Shown one piece after another: positions 1-10,237 of a DNA stretch of 64,000 bases. The DNA comes from DATAGF01 sp963834875 (GTDB taxonomy: Bacteria > Actinomycetota > Thermoleophilia > Miltoncostaeales > Miltoncostaeaceae): contig CAWIDG010000012.1 of assembly GCA_963834875.1 (NCBI GenBank), forward strand, positions 7,596 to 71,595, given 5' to 3'. Made by a program: the position numbers and the translations under genes. How positions within the stretch are numbered: position 1 is the first letter of the stretch; every line of letters starts with the position of its first letter. The notes beneath the pieces are model-generated. The model was not told the DNA's origin. It saw only the letters and a program-made list of their open reading frames with translations, and searched no databases.

Positions 1-1193
1 GCGACATCGCCGTCAACGAATTCCGGCGCGGCGCGACCGACCCGGAGGTCGCCGACCCGGCGACCCGGCGCCCGATCCTCGCCATCGACCACGGCGACTA
101 CGAGAACCACAACGGCGGCCAGCTCGCATTCGGGCCGGACGGCGCGCTCTACGCCGGCACCGGCGACGGCGGAGGAGCCGGGGACCCGCTGCGGAGCGGG
201 CAGAACCCCGGGAGCCCGCTGGGCAAGGTGCTGCGGCTCGACCCGGTCGGCGGCTCCCCCACGTCGGTCTGGTCGTCGGGGCTGCGCAACCCATTCCGGT
301 TCTCCTTCGACCGGCTGACGGGCGACCTCACCCTCGGCGACGTGGGCCAGGCCGACGTCGAGGAGATCGACTTCGTCCCCAAGGCGTCCGGCTGGGGGCG
401 CGGCGCGAACTTCGGCTGGAGCATCCTCGAGGGCCGCGAGCGCTACGGCGCGGGGCGGCCGGCCCGGGCGGACGAGCTCCCCGGCGGCTACGTCGCCCCG
501 GTGATCGAGCACGGGCACTCGGCGGGCTGGTGCTCGATCACGGGCGGGTACGTGGTCCGCGACGCGGCCCTTCCCGAGCTCTACGGCCGCTACGTCTACG
601 GCGACTACTGCAGGGGCGAGCTCTACGCGGCCAGCCTGACGGCCTCCGGCGCGAGCCGCGTCGGGCCGATCGGGCTGCGCGTGAGCGGGCTGAGCTCCCT
701 CGGCGAGGACGGCTGCGGCCGGCTCTACGCGGCGTCGATCGACGGCCCCGTCTACCGGCTCGTGACCACCGGGGCCTGCGCCGGGCCGGCGCCGGTGCCC
801 TTCGCCGTCCCCGGCGACGGCCCGGCCGGGGCCGCGTCCCGGGACAAGCGCCGGCCCAAGGTCAAGCTCCGGGTCCCGCAGCGCCAGAAGGTGCTCCGAA
901 AGGGCTACCTGCAGATCCGCGTCGGCTGCAACGAGCTGTGCCGGGTGGCCGCCTCCGGCGAGGTCGTGGGGCCCCGGCGCGCCACGAGGACGGCGACCTT
1001 CCAGCGGGTGCGGCGCACCCTCGCCGCGAACGCGCGCGTGACCCTCAGGCTGCCGGTCTCCCTGCCGGCGCGGCGGATGCTCCGGGCCCGCTTCGCCGCC
1101 GGCCCGCTCGTCCTGGGGCGCGTGACCGTGGTCGCGAAGGACGTCACCGGCAACCGCCGGGTGGCGCGGACCCTGGCGGTGCTCTCCCGCTGA
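1..1193 (+). CDS. PQQ-dependent sugar dehydrogenase (5' truncated)
   Basis: The frame is already open at base 3, so the N-terminus lies outside the window. The visible part carries the soluble glucose/sorbosone dehydrogenase (GSDH) beta-propeller signatures NHNGGQLAFGPDG, YAGTGDGG and GLRNPFRFSFD, then DVGQADVEEID. Family members oxidise sugars with bound PQQ, usually after secretion. After about residue 280 the sequence becomes a basic Arg/Lys/Val-rich tail of roughly 110 residues that is not part of the propeller. Similar C-terminal domains sit on secreted proteins of soil actinobacteria (family knowledge, from memory). The stop lies 7 bp before the end of convergent serA. The substrate cannot be told from sequence. 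Confidence 0.8.
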   Translation, partial: DIAVNEFRRGATDPEVADPATRRPILAIDHGDYENHNGGQLAFGPDGALYAGTGDGGGAGDPLRSGQNPGSPLGKVLRLDPVGGSPTSVWSSGLRNPFRFSFDRLTGDLTLGDVGQADVEEIDFVPKASGWGRGANFGWSILEGRERYGAGRPARADELPGGYVAPVIEHGHSAGWCSITGGYVVRDAALPELYGRYVYGDYCRGELYAASLTASGASRVGPIGLRVSGLSSLGEDGCGRLYAASIDGPVYRLVTTGACAGPAPVPFAVPGDGPAGAASRDKRRPKVKLRVPQRQKVLRKGYLQIRVGCNELCRVAASGEVVGPRRATRTATFQRVRRTLAANARVTLRLPVSLPARRMLRARFAAGPLVLGRVTVVAKDVTGNRRVARTLAVLSR

Positions 1194-1200
1194 CCCGGCG

Positions 1201-2796
1201 TCAGCCGACGTCGAGGTCGACGAACCAGGCCGCGTCGAAGCCCTCGATGGCGCGGATCTGGTTCGCGACCTCGGGCGGGACCGGCGAGTCCACCGTCACC
1301 GCCATGACCGCCCCGCCCTCCGCGCGCGAGACGGCCATCGACGCGATGTTGACGTCGGCCAGGCCGAGGATCGTGCCCACGCGGCCGATCTGGCCGGGGA
1401 TGTCGAGGTAGCGGAAGAGCCCCACGTGGGGCGCCAGCTCGATCTCGATGTCCTGGTCGAAGGCCTCCACGAGCCGCGGCCGCGAGGTGGTGCCGATGGT
1501 CGTGCCGCTGAGGCTGACGCCGGCCGCCCGGAGCGAGAGGCGGTTGGTGTAGTCGCGCGCGCGCGGCGTGGTGGTCTCGCGCCACTCGATGCCGCGGTCG
1601 GCGGCGAGCGAGCCGGCGTTCACCACGTTCACGTACTCCTCCACGTGGCCCTGGAGCACGCCGGCGAGGACGGCGGACGTGAGCAGGCGGATGTCCAGCG
1701 TGCCGAGCTGGCCCTCGTAGGAGATCTCGAGCGGCGAGACGGCGCCGCCCGCCAGCCCCCCGATGAGCTGCCCGAGCTGGCGCGCCAACGGCAGGAACGG
1801 CCCGAGGACGGCGAGCGCCTCGGGGCCGAGCGCCGGGATGTTGACCGCGGACGTCACGATCCCGCCGGTGAGCGCCGCCGCGACCTGCTCGGCGACGACC
1901 ACCCCGGCGCGGTCCTGCGCCTCCTCGGTCGAGGCCCCGAGGTGGGGCGTGACGACGACGCCCGGCCGGCCGAACAGCGGGCTCTCGGTGACGGGCTCCT
2001 CCGGGAAGACGTCGATCCCGGCGCCGCCGAGGCGCCCGCTCTCGAGCGCCTCCACCAGCGCCTCCTGGTCAACCACGTCGCCGCGGGCCGCGTTGATCAG
2101 GCGAGCGCCCGGCTTCATCGCGGCGAACGCGTCCCGCCCGACGAACCCGCGCGTCTCGGCCGTCGAGGCCAGATGCAGGCTGACGAAGTCGCTCGCCCCA
2201 TAGAGGTCCTCCGGGGTCTCGGCCTTGTCCACCCCGAGCTCGCGGTAGCGGGCATCGGCAACGAACGGGTCGTAGGCGACGACGCGCATGCCCAGGCCCT
2301 TCGCCCGCTCGGCGACCATCTGCCCGATGCGCCCGAAGCCGAGCACGCCGAGGGTCTTGCCGGTCACCTCGACGCCGCCGAACTTCGACCGGTCCCAGTG
2401 CCCGGCCACCAGGCTGGAGTGCGCCTGCGGGATGTTGCGTGCTTGAGCGAGCAACAGGGCGATGGCGTGCTCGGCCGCCGAGAGCGCGTTGGAGCCCGCG
2501 GCGTTGACCACGACGATGCCGCGGCGGGTGGCCGCCTCGACGTCGACGTTGTCGACCCCGGTGCCGGCCCGGCCGACCACCTTCAGGCGCTCCGCGCGCT
2601 CGATCAGGTCGGCCGTGACCTGGGTCGCGCTGCGCACCACCAGCGCGTCGTAGCCGGCCACCCGCTCCATCAGCTCGTCGCGCGAGAGGTCGACGCCGCT
2701 GTCGACCGAGAAGCGCTCGGCCAGGTAGTCGACGCCGGCGTCGGCGATCTTCTCGCAGACCAGCACCCGCAGGTCGCGCTGCAGAGGCGGCGGCAC
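1201..2796 (-). CDS. serA: D-3-phosphoglycerate dehydrogenase
   Basis: Oxidises 3-phosphoglycerate to 3-phosphohydroxypyruvate, the first step of serine synthesis. At 531 residues it has the long actinobacterial layout: catalytic/NAD domains with the Rossmann motif GFGRIG at 153-158, catalytic Arg in NAARGD near 238, Glu near 267 and His in PHLGAST near 285. An intervening ASB-type domain follows, then a C-terminal ACT domain (about 455-531) that normally binds serine for feedback. The start is GTG at 2796, because this frame has a stop (TGA at 2830-2832) just upstream. It is the last gene of an apparent ilvN-ilvC-aminotransferase-serA unit. Confidence 0.95.
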   Translation of the reverse strand: MPPPLQRDLRVLVCEKIADAGVDYLAERFSVDSGVDLSRDELMERVAGYDALVVRSATQVTADLIERAERLKVVGRAGTGVDNVDVEAATRRGIVVVNAAGSNALSAAEHAIALLLAQARNIPQAHSSLVAGHWDRSKFGGVEVTGKTLGVLGFGRIGQMVAERAKGLGMRVVAYDPFVADARYRELGVDKAETPEDLYGASDFVSLHLASTAETRGFVGRDAFAAMKPGARLINAARGDVVDQEALVEALESGRLGGAGIDVFPEEPVTESPLFGRPGVVVTPHLGASTEEAQDRAGVVVAEQVAAALTGGIVTSAVNIPALGPEALAVLGPFLPLARQLGQLIGGLAGGAVSPLEISYEGQLGTLDIRLLTSAVLAGVLQGHVEEYVNVVNAGSLAADRGIEWRETTTPRARDYTNRLSLRAAGVSLSGTTIGTTSRPRLVEAFDQDIEIELAPHVGLFRYLDIPGQIGRVGTILGLADVNIASMAVSRAEGGAVMAVTVDSPVPPEVANQIRAIEGFDAAWFVDLDVG

Positions 2797-2829
2797 CGGC
2801 CGCGCCGGGGCTGTCCGGCCGCTCGTCCC

Positions 2830-3953
2830 TCACGGAGTCGCAGCGCTTCGGCGGCGACGCGCTGCGCCGCGGCGATCCCGGCGCCCAGCTCGACCGGCTG
2901 GCCGAGATCCGCGAGGACGATCTCCAGCGCGCCGAGCGCCGTGACGATGTCGCGGTAGTCGTAGTAGCCGCAATGCCCGATCCGGCAGATCTTCCCGGCG
3001 AGCTTGCCCTGGCCGCCGGCGATCTGGATGCCGAAGCGGCGCTTCATCAGCCCCGGGATGACCGGACCGTCAACCCCCTCGGGAACGCGGAACGCGGTGA
3101 CGACGTTGGCCTCGGGGTTCTCCGGGCCGAGCAGCGACAGCCCGCAGGCGACGACCCCCGCGCGACACATCCGCCCGAGCGTGCGGTGCCGGGCGAAGGC
3201 GTTCTGCAGCCCCTCCGCCTCGATCAGGCGCAGGGCCTCCTGCAGCTGGCAGACGAGCGTCACGGGCGGCGTGAAGGGGCTGCGCGAGCCGCCCTTCCGG
3301 GTGCGCTCCCAGTCGAGATAGAAGCCGCCGGGGCCGAGGGCGGCCGACCGCGCCACGGCGCGCTCGTTGGCGGCGACGAAGGCGAGCCCGGGCGGGGTCA
3401 TCAGACCCTTCTGCGATCCCGAGACGACGACGTCGATCCCCCAGCGGTCCATGGGCAGGTCGACGACGCCGAGGCCCGAGACGGCGTCGGCCACGAGGAT
3501 GCGGTCGCCGGCGGCCTCGCGCAGGGCCGGGAGGTCGGAGACCACCCCGGTCGAGGTCTCGCTCTGGGTGACGAAGACGACCTCGATGCCGGGCTCGCCC
3601 TCCAGCGCCTCGGCCACGGCGGCGGGGTCGATCGGCCGGCCCCACTCGCCCTCCAGGTGGAGGGCGTCGACGCCGTGGTCGGCGCAGATGGACGCCCAGC
3701 GGTCGCCGAAGTTGCCGCAGGAGGCGACCAGCACGCGCTCGCGGGGCGCGGCGAGGTTGGCGACCGCGGAGTCCATCGCGCCCGAGCCCGAGGCGCCGAA
3801 CACGAGCACGTCGCCCTCCGTCTGGAACACCGCCTTGAGGCGCTCGATCACGTCCTCCCAGATGGCGACGAACTCGGCCGACCGCGAGTAGAGGATGGGC
3901 CGTGCGCCCGCGGCGACGACCTCCGGCGGGAGGGCGGTGGGCCCCGGCACCAT
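2830..3953 (-). CDS. Class V aminotransferase (serine/alanine-glyoxylate or phosphoserine type)
   Basis: PLP enzyme of the alanine-glyoxylate/serine-pyruvate aminotransferase family. Visible signatures are MVPGPTALPPEV at the N-terminus, FGASGSGAMDSAV, VADAVSGLG and the PLP-lysine motif SGSQKGLMTPPG. It sits directly upstream of serA, so it may supply the phosphoserine transaminase step where a classical SerC is missing (inference). The start chosen is ATG 3953. No ATG, GTG or TTG lies in frame between it and the ilvC stop, although homologs often begin a few residues earlier. As sequenced the frame runs through the serA start to 2670. A one-base error near 2840 would end it at TGA 2830-2832, giving the usual ~375 residues. 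Confidence 0.85.
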
Positions 3954-4024
3954 CAGGGTGCCCTTGAGGTTCCCGACCGTGGCGGGCGCGGCGGCGCGGG
4001 TGGATGCAGGCGAGGTGGTCAGGC

Positions 4025-5022
<998 letters not shown>

Positions 5023-5070
5023 GGTGGCGCTCCGGGTCGGGTGTGGCGGGAGCCGGAGGGGCTCCCGGTG

Positions 5071-5556
5071 TCAGGTGATCGACGCGCCGCGCCCGAGCGC
5101 GACCACGCCGGTCTTGACCAGCTCGATCAGCCCGAAGGGCCGCAGGAGCTGCTCGAAGTTCACGAGCTCCTCGCTCTCCCCCGTGACCTGGATCGTCAGC
5201 GAGTCGGAGGTGACGTCGATGATCCGCGCGTCGAAGATCTCGACGAGCTGGATGACCTCGCTCCGCGTGCGGGCGTCGGCCCTCACCTTCACGAGCGCGA
5301 GCTCGCGCGAGACCATGTTCTCGGGGTCGAGGTCGCGGATCTTGATGACGTTGACGAGCTTGTCGAGCTGCTTGGTCATCTGCTCGACCGGGAAGCGGCT
5401 CGTGTCGACCGCGATCGTCATGCGCGAGCGGTCCGGGTCCTCGGTCGGGCTGACGGCCAGGGAGTCGATGTTGAAGCCGCGCCGGGTGAAGAGGCCGGCG
5501 ACGCGCGACAGCACCCCTGGCTTGTTCTCCACGAGGACCGAGAGGGTGTGCTTCAC
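5071..5556 (-). CDS. ilvN: Acetolactate synthase regulatory (small) subunit
   Basis: 161-residue regulatory subunit with an N-terminal ACT domain (HTLSVLVENKPGVLSRVAGLF, with GFNIDSLAV) and the family C-terminal domain. It confers valine feedback on the catalytic subunit IlvB. The GTG at 5556 is chosen because the product then begins immediately before HTLSVLV, the normal family start, and because a TATGCT box ends 8 nt upstream. The catalytic partner ilvB, normally just upstream, is not in this window. The upstream neighbour is a divergent response regulator. Confidence 0.93.
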   Translation of the reverse strand: MKHTLSVLVENKPGVLSRVAGLFTRRGFNIDSLAVSPTEDPDRSRMTIAVDTSRFPVEQMTKQLDKLVNVIKIRDLDPENMVSRELALVKVRADARTRSEVIQLVEIFDARIIDVTSDSLTIQVTGESEELVNFEQLLRPFGLIELVKTGVVALGRGASIT

Positions 5557-5564
5557 GGCGCGGC

Positions 5565-5570
5565 AGCATA
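5565..5570 (-). promoter_or_regulatory. -10-like box for ilvN
   Basis: TATGCT on the minus strand ends 8 nt before the ilvN GTG, a spacing expected for a leaderless transcript. Confidence 0.5.
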
Positions 5571-5575
5571 GCGGT

Positions 5576-5632
5576 CCATACGCCCGCTCTCCCGGCTCCG
5601 CCTGACGGCGGGGCGCGCCGTCCGAGGGGCTG
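5576..5632 (+). repeat. Dispersed palindromic repeat, copy 1
   Basis: A CCATACGCCC block (5576-5585), a variable spacer, then a 36-bp block (5597-5632) containing the self-complementary core GACGGCGGGGCGCGCCGTC. The same two blocks recur in inverse orientation at 20185-20237. It lies in the ilvN/response-regulator intergenic space. It resembles a REP-type interspersed element; its function is unknown. Confidence 0.7.
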
Positions 5633-5643
5633 GGGGCAGGGGC

Positions 5644-5649
5644 TACCCT
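5644..5649 (+). promoter_or_regulatory. -10-like box for the response regulator
   Basis: TACCCT followed by 7 nt and then the ATG at 5657. No Shine-Dalgarno sequence fits between, consistent with leaderless initiation. Confidence 0.5.
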
Positions 5650-5656
5650 TACCCTC

Positions 5657-6337
5657 ATGGAGGGGCGGCTCCTCGTGGTGGAGGACGATCCGCAGGTCCG
5701 GGCGATGCTGACGCGGGCGCTGCGGTACGAGGGCTTCGAGGTGGCGGCGGCGTGCGACGGTGCCGAGGCCATGGCGGCCCTGCGCGCGTCGCCCCCCGAC
5801 CTGCTCCTGCTCGACCTGCTGCTCCCCGATGCCGACGGCGTCAACCTCTGCGGCCGGCTGCGCGCCGACGGCGATCCGGTGCCGATCCTGATGCTGACGG
5901 CGCGCGACACGGTGACCGACCGGGTGGCCGGCTTCGAGGCCGGCGCCGACGACTACCTCGTCAAGCCCTTCTCGACGGCCGAGCTCGTCGCCCGGGTGCG
6001 GGCGCTGCTGCGGCGCGCTCGCGAGCGGCCGGCGACCGCGACCCGCAGGGTCGGCGACCTCGTGCTGGACCCCTCGACCCACGAGGTGCGCCGCGGAGGC
6101 CGGGTGGTCCGGCTCACGCGGCGCGAGTTCGACCTGCTGGCGCTCTTCCTCGACAACTCGGGCACCGTCCTCGCGCGGGAGCGCCTCCTCACCGAGGCGT
6201 GGGGCTTCCAGTCACCGGTCGAGACCAACGCGGTCGACGTCTACGTGGGCTACCTGCGGCGCAAGCTGGAGGAGGGCGGCGAGCCCCGCCTCATCCACAC
6301 CGTGCGGGGCGTCGGCTACGTGCTGCGACAGCCGTGA
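5657..6337 (+). CDS. OmpR/PhoB-family response regulator
   Basis: 226 residues. The receiver domain (1-115) has acidic pocket D10/D11, phospho-acceptor D53 in LLLLDLLLP, T81 and K103 in YLVKPF. The C-terminal winged-helix DNA-binding domain (about 130-226) carries RLTRREFDLLALFLDN and YLRRKLEEGG, ending RLIHTVRGVGYVLRQP. It resembles the MprA/TcrA type of actinobacteria. The stop overlaps the start of the adjacent histidine kinase by 4 bp, so the two are cotranscribed as a two-component system. The signal is unknown. Confidence 0.93.
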   Translation: MEGRLLVVEDDPQVRAMLTRALRYEGFEVAAACDGAEAMAALRASPPDLLLLDLLLPDADGVNLCGRLRADGDPVPILMLTARDTVTDRVAGFEAGADDYLVKPFSTAELVARVRALLRRARERPATATRRVGDLVLDPSTHEVRRGGRVVRLTRREFDLLALFLDNSGTVLARERLLTEAWGFQSPVETNAVDVYVGYLRRKLEEGGEPRLIHTVRGVGYVLRQP

Positions 6338-7638
6338 GCCTCCGGACCCGAATCGCCCTCTCGGCGGCCGCGGCGGCGCTGGCCGCGGTCGCGCTCTTCG
6401 CCGTCGGCGCCTACCTGCTGATCTCCGAGCGGGCCTACGACCGGCTCGACCGATCGCTGTCGGAGACCGCCGACCGCGTGGCGGAGGAGCTGGAGGCCCC
6501 CGACCTGGGGGGCCGCGACTTCGCCGAGCCGCCGACCCCGGGCGCGCCCCCGCGCCCGGCGCCCGACCCCGAGCCGGACCCGGCGGGGACGCGCGTGGAG
6601 CTCGACCCCGCCGGGGAGATGGACCCGAGCGGCCCGCGCACCGTGACGCTCGACGGCGAGCGCTACCGGCTGCTCGTGCGGGCGCTCGAGCCGTCCGGGG
6701 GCGTGAGCCCGAGCACGGTCGCCGTCGCCCGGCCCCTCACCGACGTCGAGGAGACGCTCGACGAGGTCGCCCTCGGCCTCGCCACCGCAGCGCTGGTCGC
6801 GGCGCTGATCGCGACCGGGCTCGCGCTCCTGGTCGTCCGCCGGGCCCTGCGCCCGCTCGCCGAGGCCCGCGCCGCCGCCGAGCGGGTCGCCGACAGCCAG
6901 GACCCCTCGCTCCGCGTCCCGGAGGGCCGCGCCGACGAGGTGGGCGGGCTCGCGCGGGCGATGAACCGGATGCTGGCCCGCCTCGAGTCCGCCCAGGGCC
7001 GGCTGCGCTCGACCCTGGGGGAGCAGCGGCGCTTCGCCGCCGACGCGTCCCACGAGATGCGGACGCCCATCACCGCCCTGCGCGGCGACATCGAGACCCT
7101 GAGCCGCCACGACCTCCCGCCGGCCGAGCGGGGCGAGACGCTCTCCGACATGGCCGCGTCGGTCGACCGGCTCGACCGGCTGGTGGAGGGCCTGCTGGGC
7201 CTCGCCCGCGTGGACGGCGAGGCCGGCGAGGCCGAGCGGGTCAACCTGGGCGAGATGGTCGCCGAGATCGCGACGGCCGACGAGTGCGACGGCGTCGACC
7301 CCGGCGTCGTCGTGACCGGCGACCGGGCCGCGCTCCGGGGCATGATCATGAACCTGATCGACAACGGCCGCACCCACGGCGGCCGCGTCAGGGTGGCGGT
7401 CGCGGCCGAGGACGGCTCGGCGGTCGTGCGCGTGGAGGACGACGGCCCCGGCATCGCCGCCGCCGACCGCGAGCGTGTGTTCGACCGCTTCTACCGCGCT
7501 CCCGACCGGCGCGGCACGCCCGGCGCCGGCCTCGGCCTGCCGATCGCCAAGGCCACCGCCGAGCGCTGGGGCGGCAGCCTGAGGCTCCTGCCGACCGGCT
7601 CGGGGACGAGCTTCGAGGTGCGGCTGCCCCTGGCCTGA
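6334..7638 (+). CDS. Sensor histidine kinase (HisKA/HATPase)
   Basis: 434 residues starting at GTG 6334, overlapping the regulator stop as GTGA. Order of parts: N-terminal TM helix (about 10-32), extracytoplasmic sensor loop with a Pro/Asp-rich stretch around 75-100, second TM helix (about 150-172), HAMP linker, dimerisation/phospho-acceptor motif ASHEMRTPI, and an ATPase domain with N-box NLIDNGRTHG, DDGPGI and GAGLGLPIAKA. The N-box has NGRTHG where NAxKY/F is usual, a mild deviation. It pairs with the preceding OmpR-type regulator. The ligand is not predictable; the sensor loop has no recognised fold. Confidence 0.93.
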   Translation: MSLRTRIALSAAAAALAAVALFAVGAYLLISERAYDRLDRSLSETADRVAEELEAPDLGGRDFAEPPTPGAPPRPAPDPEPDPAGTRVELDPAGEMDPSGPRTVTLDGERYRLLVRALEPSGGVSPSTVAVARPLTDVEETLDEVALGLATAALVAALIATGLALLVVRRALRPLAEARAAAERVADSQDPSLRVPEGRADEVGGLARAMNRMLARLESAQGRLRSTLGEQRRFAADASHEMRTPITALRGDIETLSRHDLPPAERGETLSDMAASVDRLDRLVEGLLGLARVDGEAGEAERVNLGEMVAEIATADECDGVDPGVVVTGDRAALRGMIMNLIDNGRTHGGRVRVAVAAEDGSAVVRVEDDGPGIAAADRERVFDRFYRAPDRRGTPGAGLGLPIAKATAERWGGSLRLLPTGSGTSFEVRLPLA

Positions 7639-7680
7639 TCCGCAGTGGAAGGCTCCGCCCGGCCCGGCGATTCGCGGGCG

Positions 7681-7764
7681 TGTGCCAATTGGCCAATGGC
7701 GCGTGTGCCAAGTGGCCAATGGGCGTGTGCCAAGTGGCCAATGGGGCGTCGGCCAATTGGCACA
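7681..7764. repeat. 84-bp array: terminal inverted repeats flanking direct repeats
   Basis: The ends are a perfect 14-bp inverted repeat (TGTGCCAATTGGCC at 7681-7694 and its complement at 7751-7764), each containing the palindrome GCCAATTGGC. Between them lie direct repeats of about 22 bp sharing TGTGCCAAGTGGCCAATGG (7704-7725 and 7726-7748). The array fills the space between two convergent genes. There is no T-tract, so it is not a classical intrinsic terminator. Confidence 0.85.
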
Positions 7765-7774
7765 TCGCCGCAGA

Positions 7775-8668
7775 TCACGGCCGGTCCCCGCTGGGGAGGA
7801 GCGGCACGATCTCATCGGCGAAGTGCCGCACCCGGTCCTCGAGCCCGGGGCGCGCGTGGTCGAGGTTGACCACGAAGCCGTCGCAGCCGGCGTCGACGTA
7901 CTCGGTCAGGCGCGCGGCGATCCATTCGGGTGGACCCGCGATCGCGTGCCGGCCGCGCTCGTCCACTCCGGCCTGCGGCTCCGGCGTGACGTAGACGCCG
8001 ATCCGCAGGATGACCCGGCTGTCGGCCCGTCGCTCGCGAAGCTCCGCGGCCATCGCCCGCAGCCGGTCCGGCGGCAGCGCGACGGGGTGCCAGACGCCGG
8101 CGATCGCCGCCCGCCGCAGGGTCGCGCGCGACACGCCGGCCACCCACAGCTCGGGCCCTCCCGGCCGGACCGGCGAGGGCGCCATCCACCCGTCGACCGC
8201 GAAGAGCTCCCCCGTGTAGCGCACGCGCCCCGGCATCTGCTCGAGGAGCGAGGCGGCGGCCGAGAGCCATTCGTTCAACAGCCGGCCGCGACCCGAGTAC
8301 TGGGCGCCGAGCGACGCGAACTCGCCCCTCATCCAGCCCGCCGAGACCGCGGCCAGGAGCCGGCCACCGGAGAGGAAATCGAGCGTGGTGAGCTGCTTCA
8401 GCGCGACGAGCGGCCGGCGCTGGGGGACGACGAGGGCGGAGACGCCGAGCCCGAGCCGCCGCGTGCGCCCCGCGAGGAACCCGAGCGAGACCAGCGCCTC
8501 GGCGACCGTGCCGTAGATCGCCGCATGCTCGGCCGGAACGATGAGGTGGTCGGTCACCCACCCGGAGTCGAAGCCGGCCTGCTCGGCGGCGAGCGCGACG
8601 GCCGCGAGCCGCTCGGCGTCGAGCGCCGCCCCGTAGTTCGGCAGGATCACGCCGAGGTGGAGCGTCAC
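7775..8668 (-). CDS. LLM-class (luciferase-like) flavin/F420 oxidoreductase
   Basis: 297-residue TIM-barrel protein of the bacterial luciferase-like family. Visible family features are LGVILPNYG at the N-terminus, WVTDHLIVP, LGLGVSALVVPQRRPLVALKQ and LDFLSGGRLLAAVSAGWM. Members of this length in actinobacteria commonly use coenzyme F420, but flavin use cannot be excluded from sequence. The GTG start at 8668 is supported by a TAGCGT box 6 nt upstream. It appears monocistronic, with its 3' end facing the repeat array. The substrate is unknown. Confidence 0.88.
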   Translation of the reverse strand: MTLHLGVILPNYGAALDAERLAAVALAAEQAGFDSGWVTDHLIVPAEHAAIYGTVAEALVSLGFLAGRTRRLGLGVSALVVPQRRPLVALKQLTTLDFLSGGRLLAAVSAGWMRGEFASLGAQYSGRGRLLNEWLSAAASLLEQMPGRVRYTGELFAVDGWMAPSPVRPGGPELWVAGVSRATLRRAAIAGVWHPVALPPDRLRAMAAELRERRADSRVILRIGVYVTPEPQAGVDERGRHAIAGPPEWIAARLTEYVDAGCDGFVVNLDHARPGLEDRVRHFADEIVPLLPSGDRP

Positions 8669-8674
8669 GTCCCG

Positions 8675-8680
8675 ACGCTA
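8675..8680 (-). promoter_or_regulatory. -10-like box for the LLM oxidoreductase
   Basis: TAGCGT on the minus strand, 6 nt before the GTG start at 8668. Confidence 0.45.
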
Positions 8681-8712
8681 TCGCGGGCGCCGGGAGCGCG
8701 CTCGGAGGCCGC

Positions 8713-10220
8713 TCAGGCCCTCAGGGCGAGGACCGCGGCGAGGTCGTCCGCCTGCTCGGCGGTCCTTGTCCTCGCGGTAGCGGAGCACCCGCGCGAAGCG
8801 CAGGGCGACGCCGCCCGGGTACCGCGGGGAGGCCTGCACGCCGTCGAAGGCGACCTCCACGACCAGCTCGGGGCGGACCTCGAGCGTGATCCCGCGCTGC
8901 CGCACCGCGAGCTCCTGCAGGCGCTCGGTCTGCCAGGCGAGCATCGCGTCCGTGAGCCCCTTGAACGTCTTGCCGAGCATGACGAAGCCGTCACCGCCGG
9001 CGGCGCGCGCGCCGAGGTGGAGGTTGCTCAGCCAGCCCCGGCGCCGGCCGTGCCCCCAGTCCGCGGCCAGCACGACGAGGTCGAGCGTGTGGCGCGGCTT
9101 GACCTTGAGCCACGCGGCGCCCCGGCTGCCCGCGGCGTACGGGGCGCCGAGCGCCTTGACCACCACGCCCTCGTGGCCCGCGGCGAGCGCGGCGTCGAAG
9201 TGGGCCCGCGCCGCGACCGGGTCGCCGGTCACCACTCGCGGCACCCGCAGCGCCTCGGGCGCCGCGGCGGCGAGGGCCTCGGCCCGCCGCGCCAGCGGCG
9301 CGTCGAGCAGATCCTCGCCGTCGAGGTGCAGCACGTCGAAGAGGAGCGGGGTGACCCCCGGCGCCCCCGAGGCGATCCGCGACGAGGTCACCTGGAACGG
9401 CTCGGGCCGGCCGTCCGCGCGCAGGGCGATCGCCTCGCCGTCGAGCACGACCCGCCGCACCGGCAGGCCGTGCGCGGCCGCGGCGACCTCGGGCAGCCGC
9501 GCCGTCAGGTCGTCGAGCGACCGGCTGAAGATCGCGACCCGGTCGCCGTCTCGGTGCACCTGGATGCGCGCGCCGTCGAGCTTCCAGTCCACGATCGCCT
9601 CGTGTGCCGCTCCGGCGCGCGCCATCGCCTCCTCGAGCGACGGGGCCGGCGAGGCGAGCATCGGCCCCAGCGGCCGCCCCAGCTCGAGCCGGAAGGCGGC
9701 GAGGCCCGCCTCCCCCCGCGCGAGCGCGGCCTCGGCGACGGCCCGGACGTCGCCGCGCAGCATCGTCGCGCGGTCGACGGCCGCCCGCGGGATCCCCGTC
9801 GCCCGCGCCACGGCATCGCCCATGACCCCACGAAGCGCGCCCTGCCGCACCTCCCCGGACACGAGGGCCCGCAGGAAGTCCTGCTCCGCAGCGGTGGCGC
9901 GTCCGAACAGGCCGGCGAGCGCCGCTCGCCGCGCCGCCTGCGACCCCGGCCCGGAGAGCCCCGCGATCCGCTCGAGCGCCGCGTCGACCTCGCCGACGTG
10001 GAGCGCCGGAGCGCCCGGCGGGCGGCGGCAGCTCCCGCAGCGACGCCCACCCGACGCCGGTGCGCCGTTGGCGCGGCTCGCCGCTCAGGTACGCGACCCC
10101 GGCCGCGATCTCGTCCGGCGGGAGCTGCCGCAGGGCCTCGGCGAGCAGCTCGGCCTTGCGCGCGCGCGACCGCGTCCCGCCCACGGCGAGGGACACTGAG
10201 GCGAGGTCGGCGAACAGCAC
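8713..10220 (-). CDS. ATP-dependent DNA ligase (two frameshifts)
   Basis: Joins nicked DNA using ATP, and resembles the LigB type of mycobacteria. It starts at GTG 10220 with FADLASVSLAVGGTRSRARK, the usual family N-terminus. A helical DNA-binding domain follows, then the adenylation domain with KxDGxR motif WKLDGARIQVHRDGD, LDGEAIA and EGVVVKAL, and an OB-fold with WLKVKPRHTLDLVVLAADWG. Frame changes near 10010 and 8760 must be bridged. After the second, the product ends TAEQADDLAAVLALRA, a normal ligase C-terminus. The joined length of about 500 residues fits the family. It lies 17 bp downstream of gatB. Confidence 0.9.
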
Positions 10221-10237
10221 CTCGGAGCGGTCTCCGG

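Noticed and set aside
7681..7764. Possible small CRISPR array
   Set aside because: Units are adjacent with no unique spacers, and the ends form an inverted repeat; no cas genes nearby.
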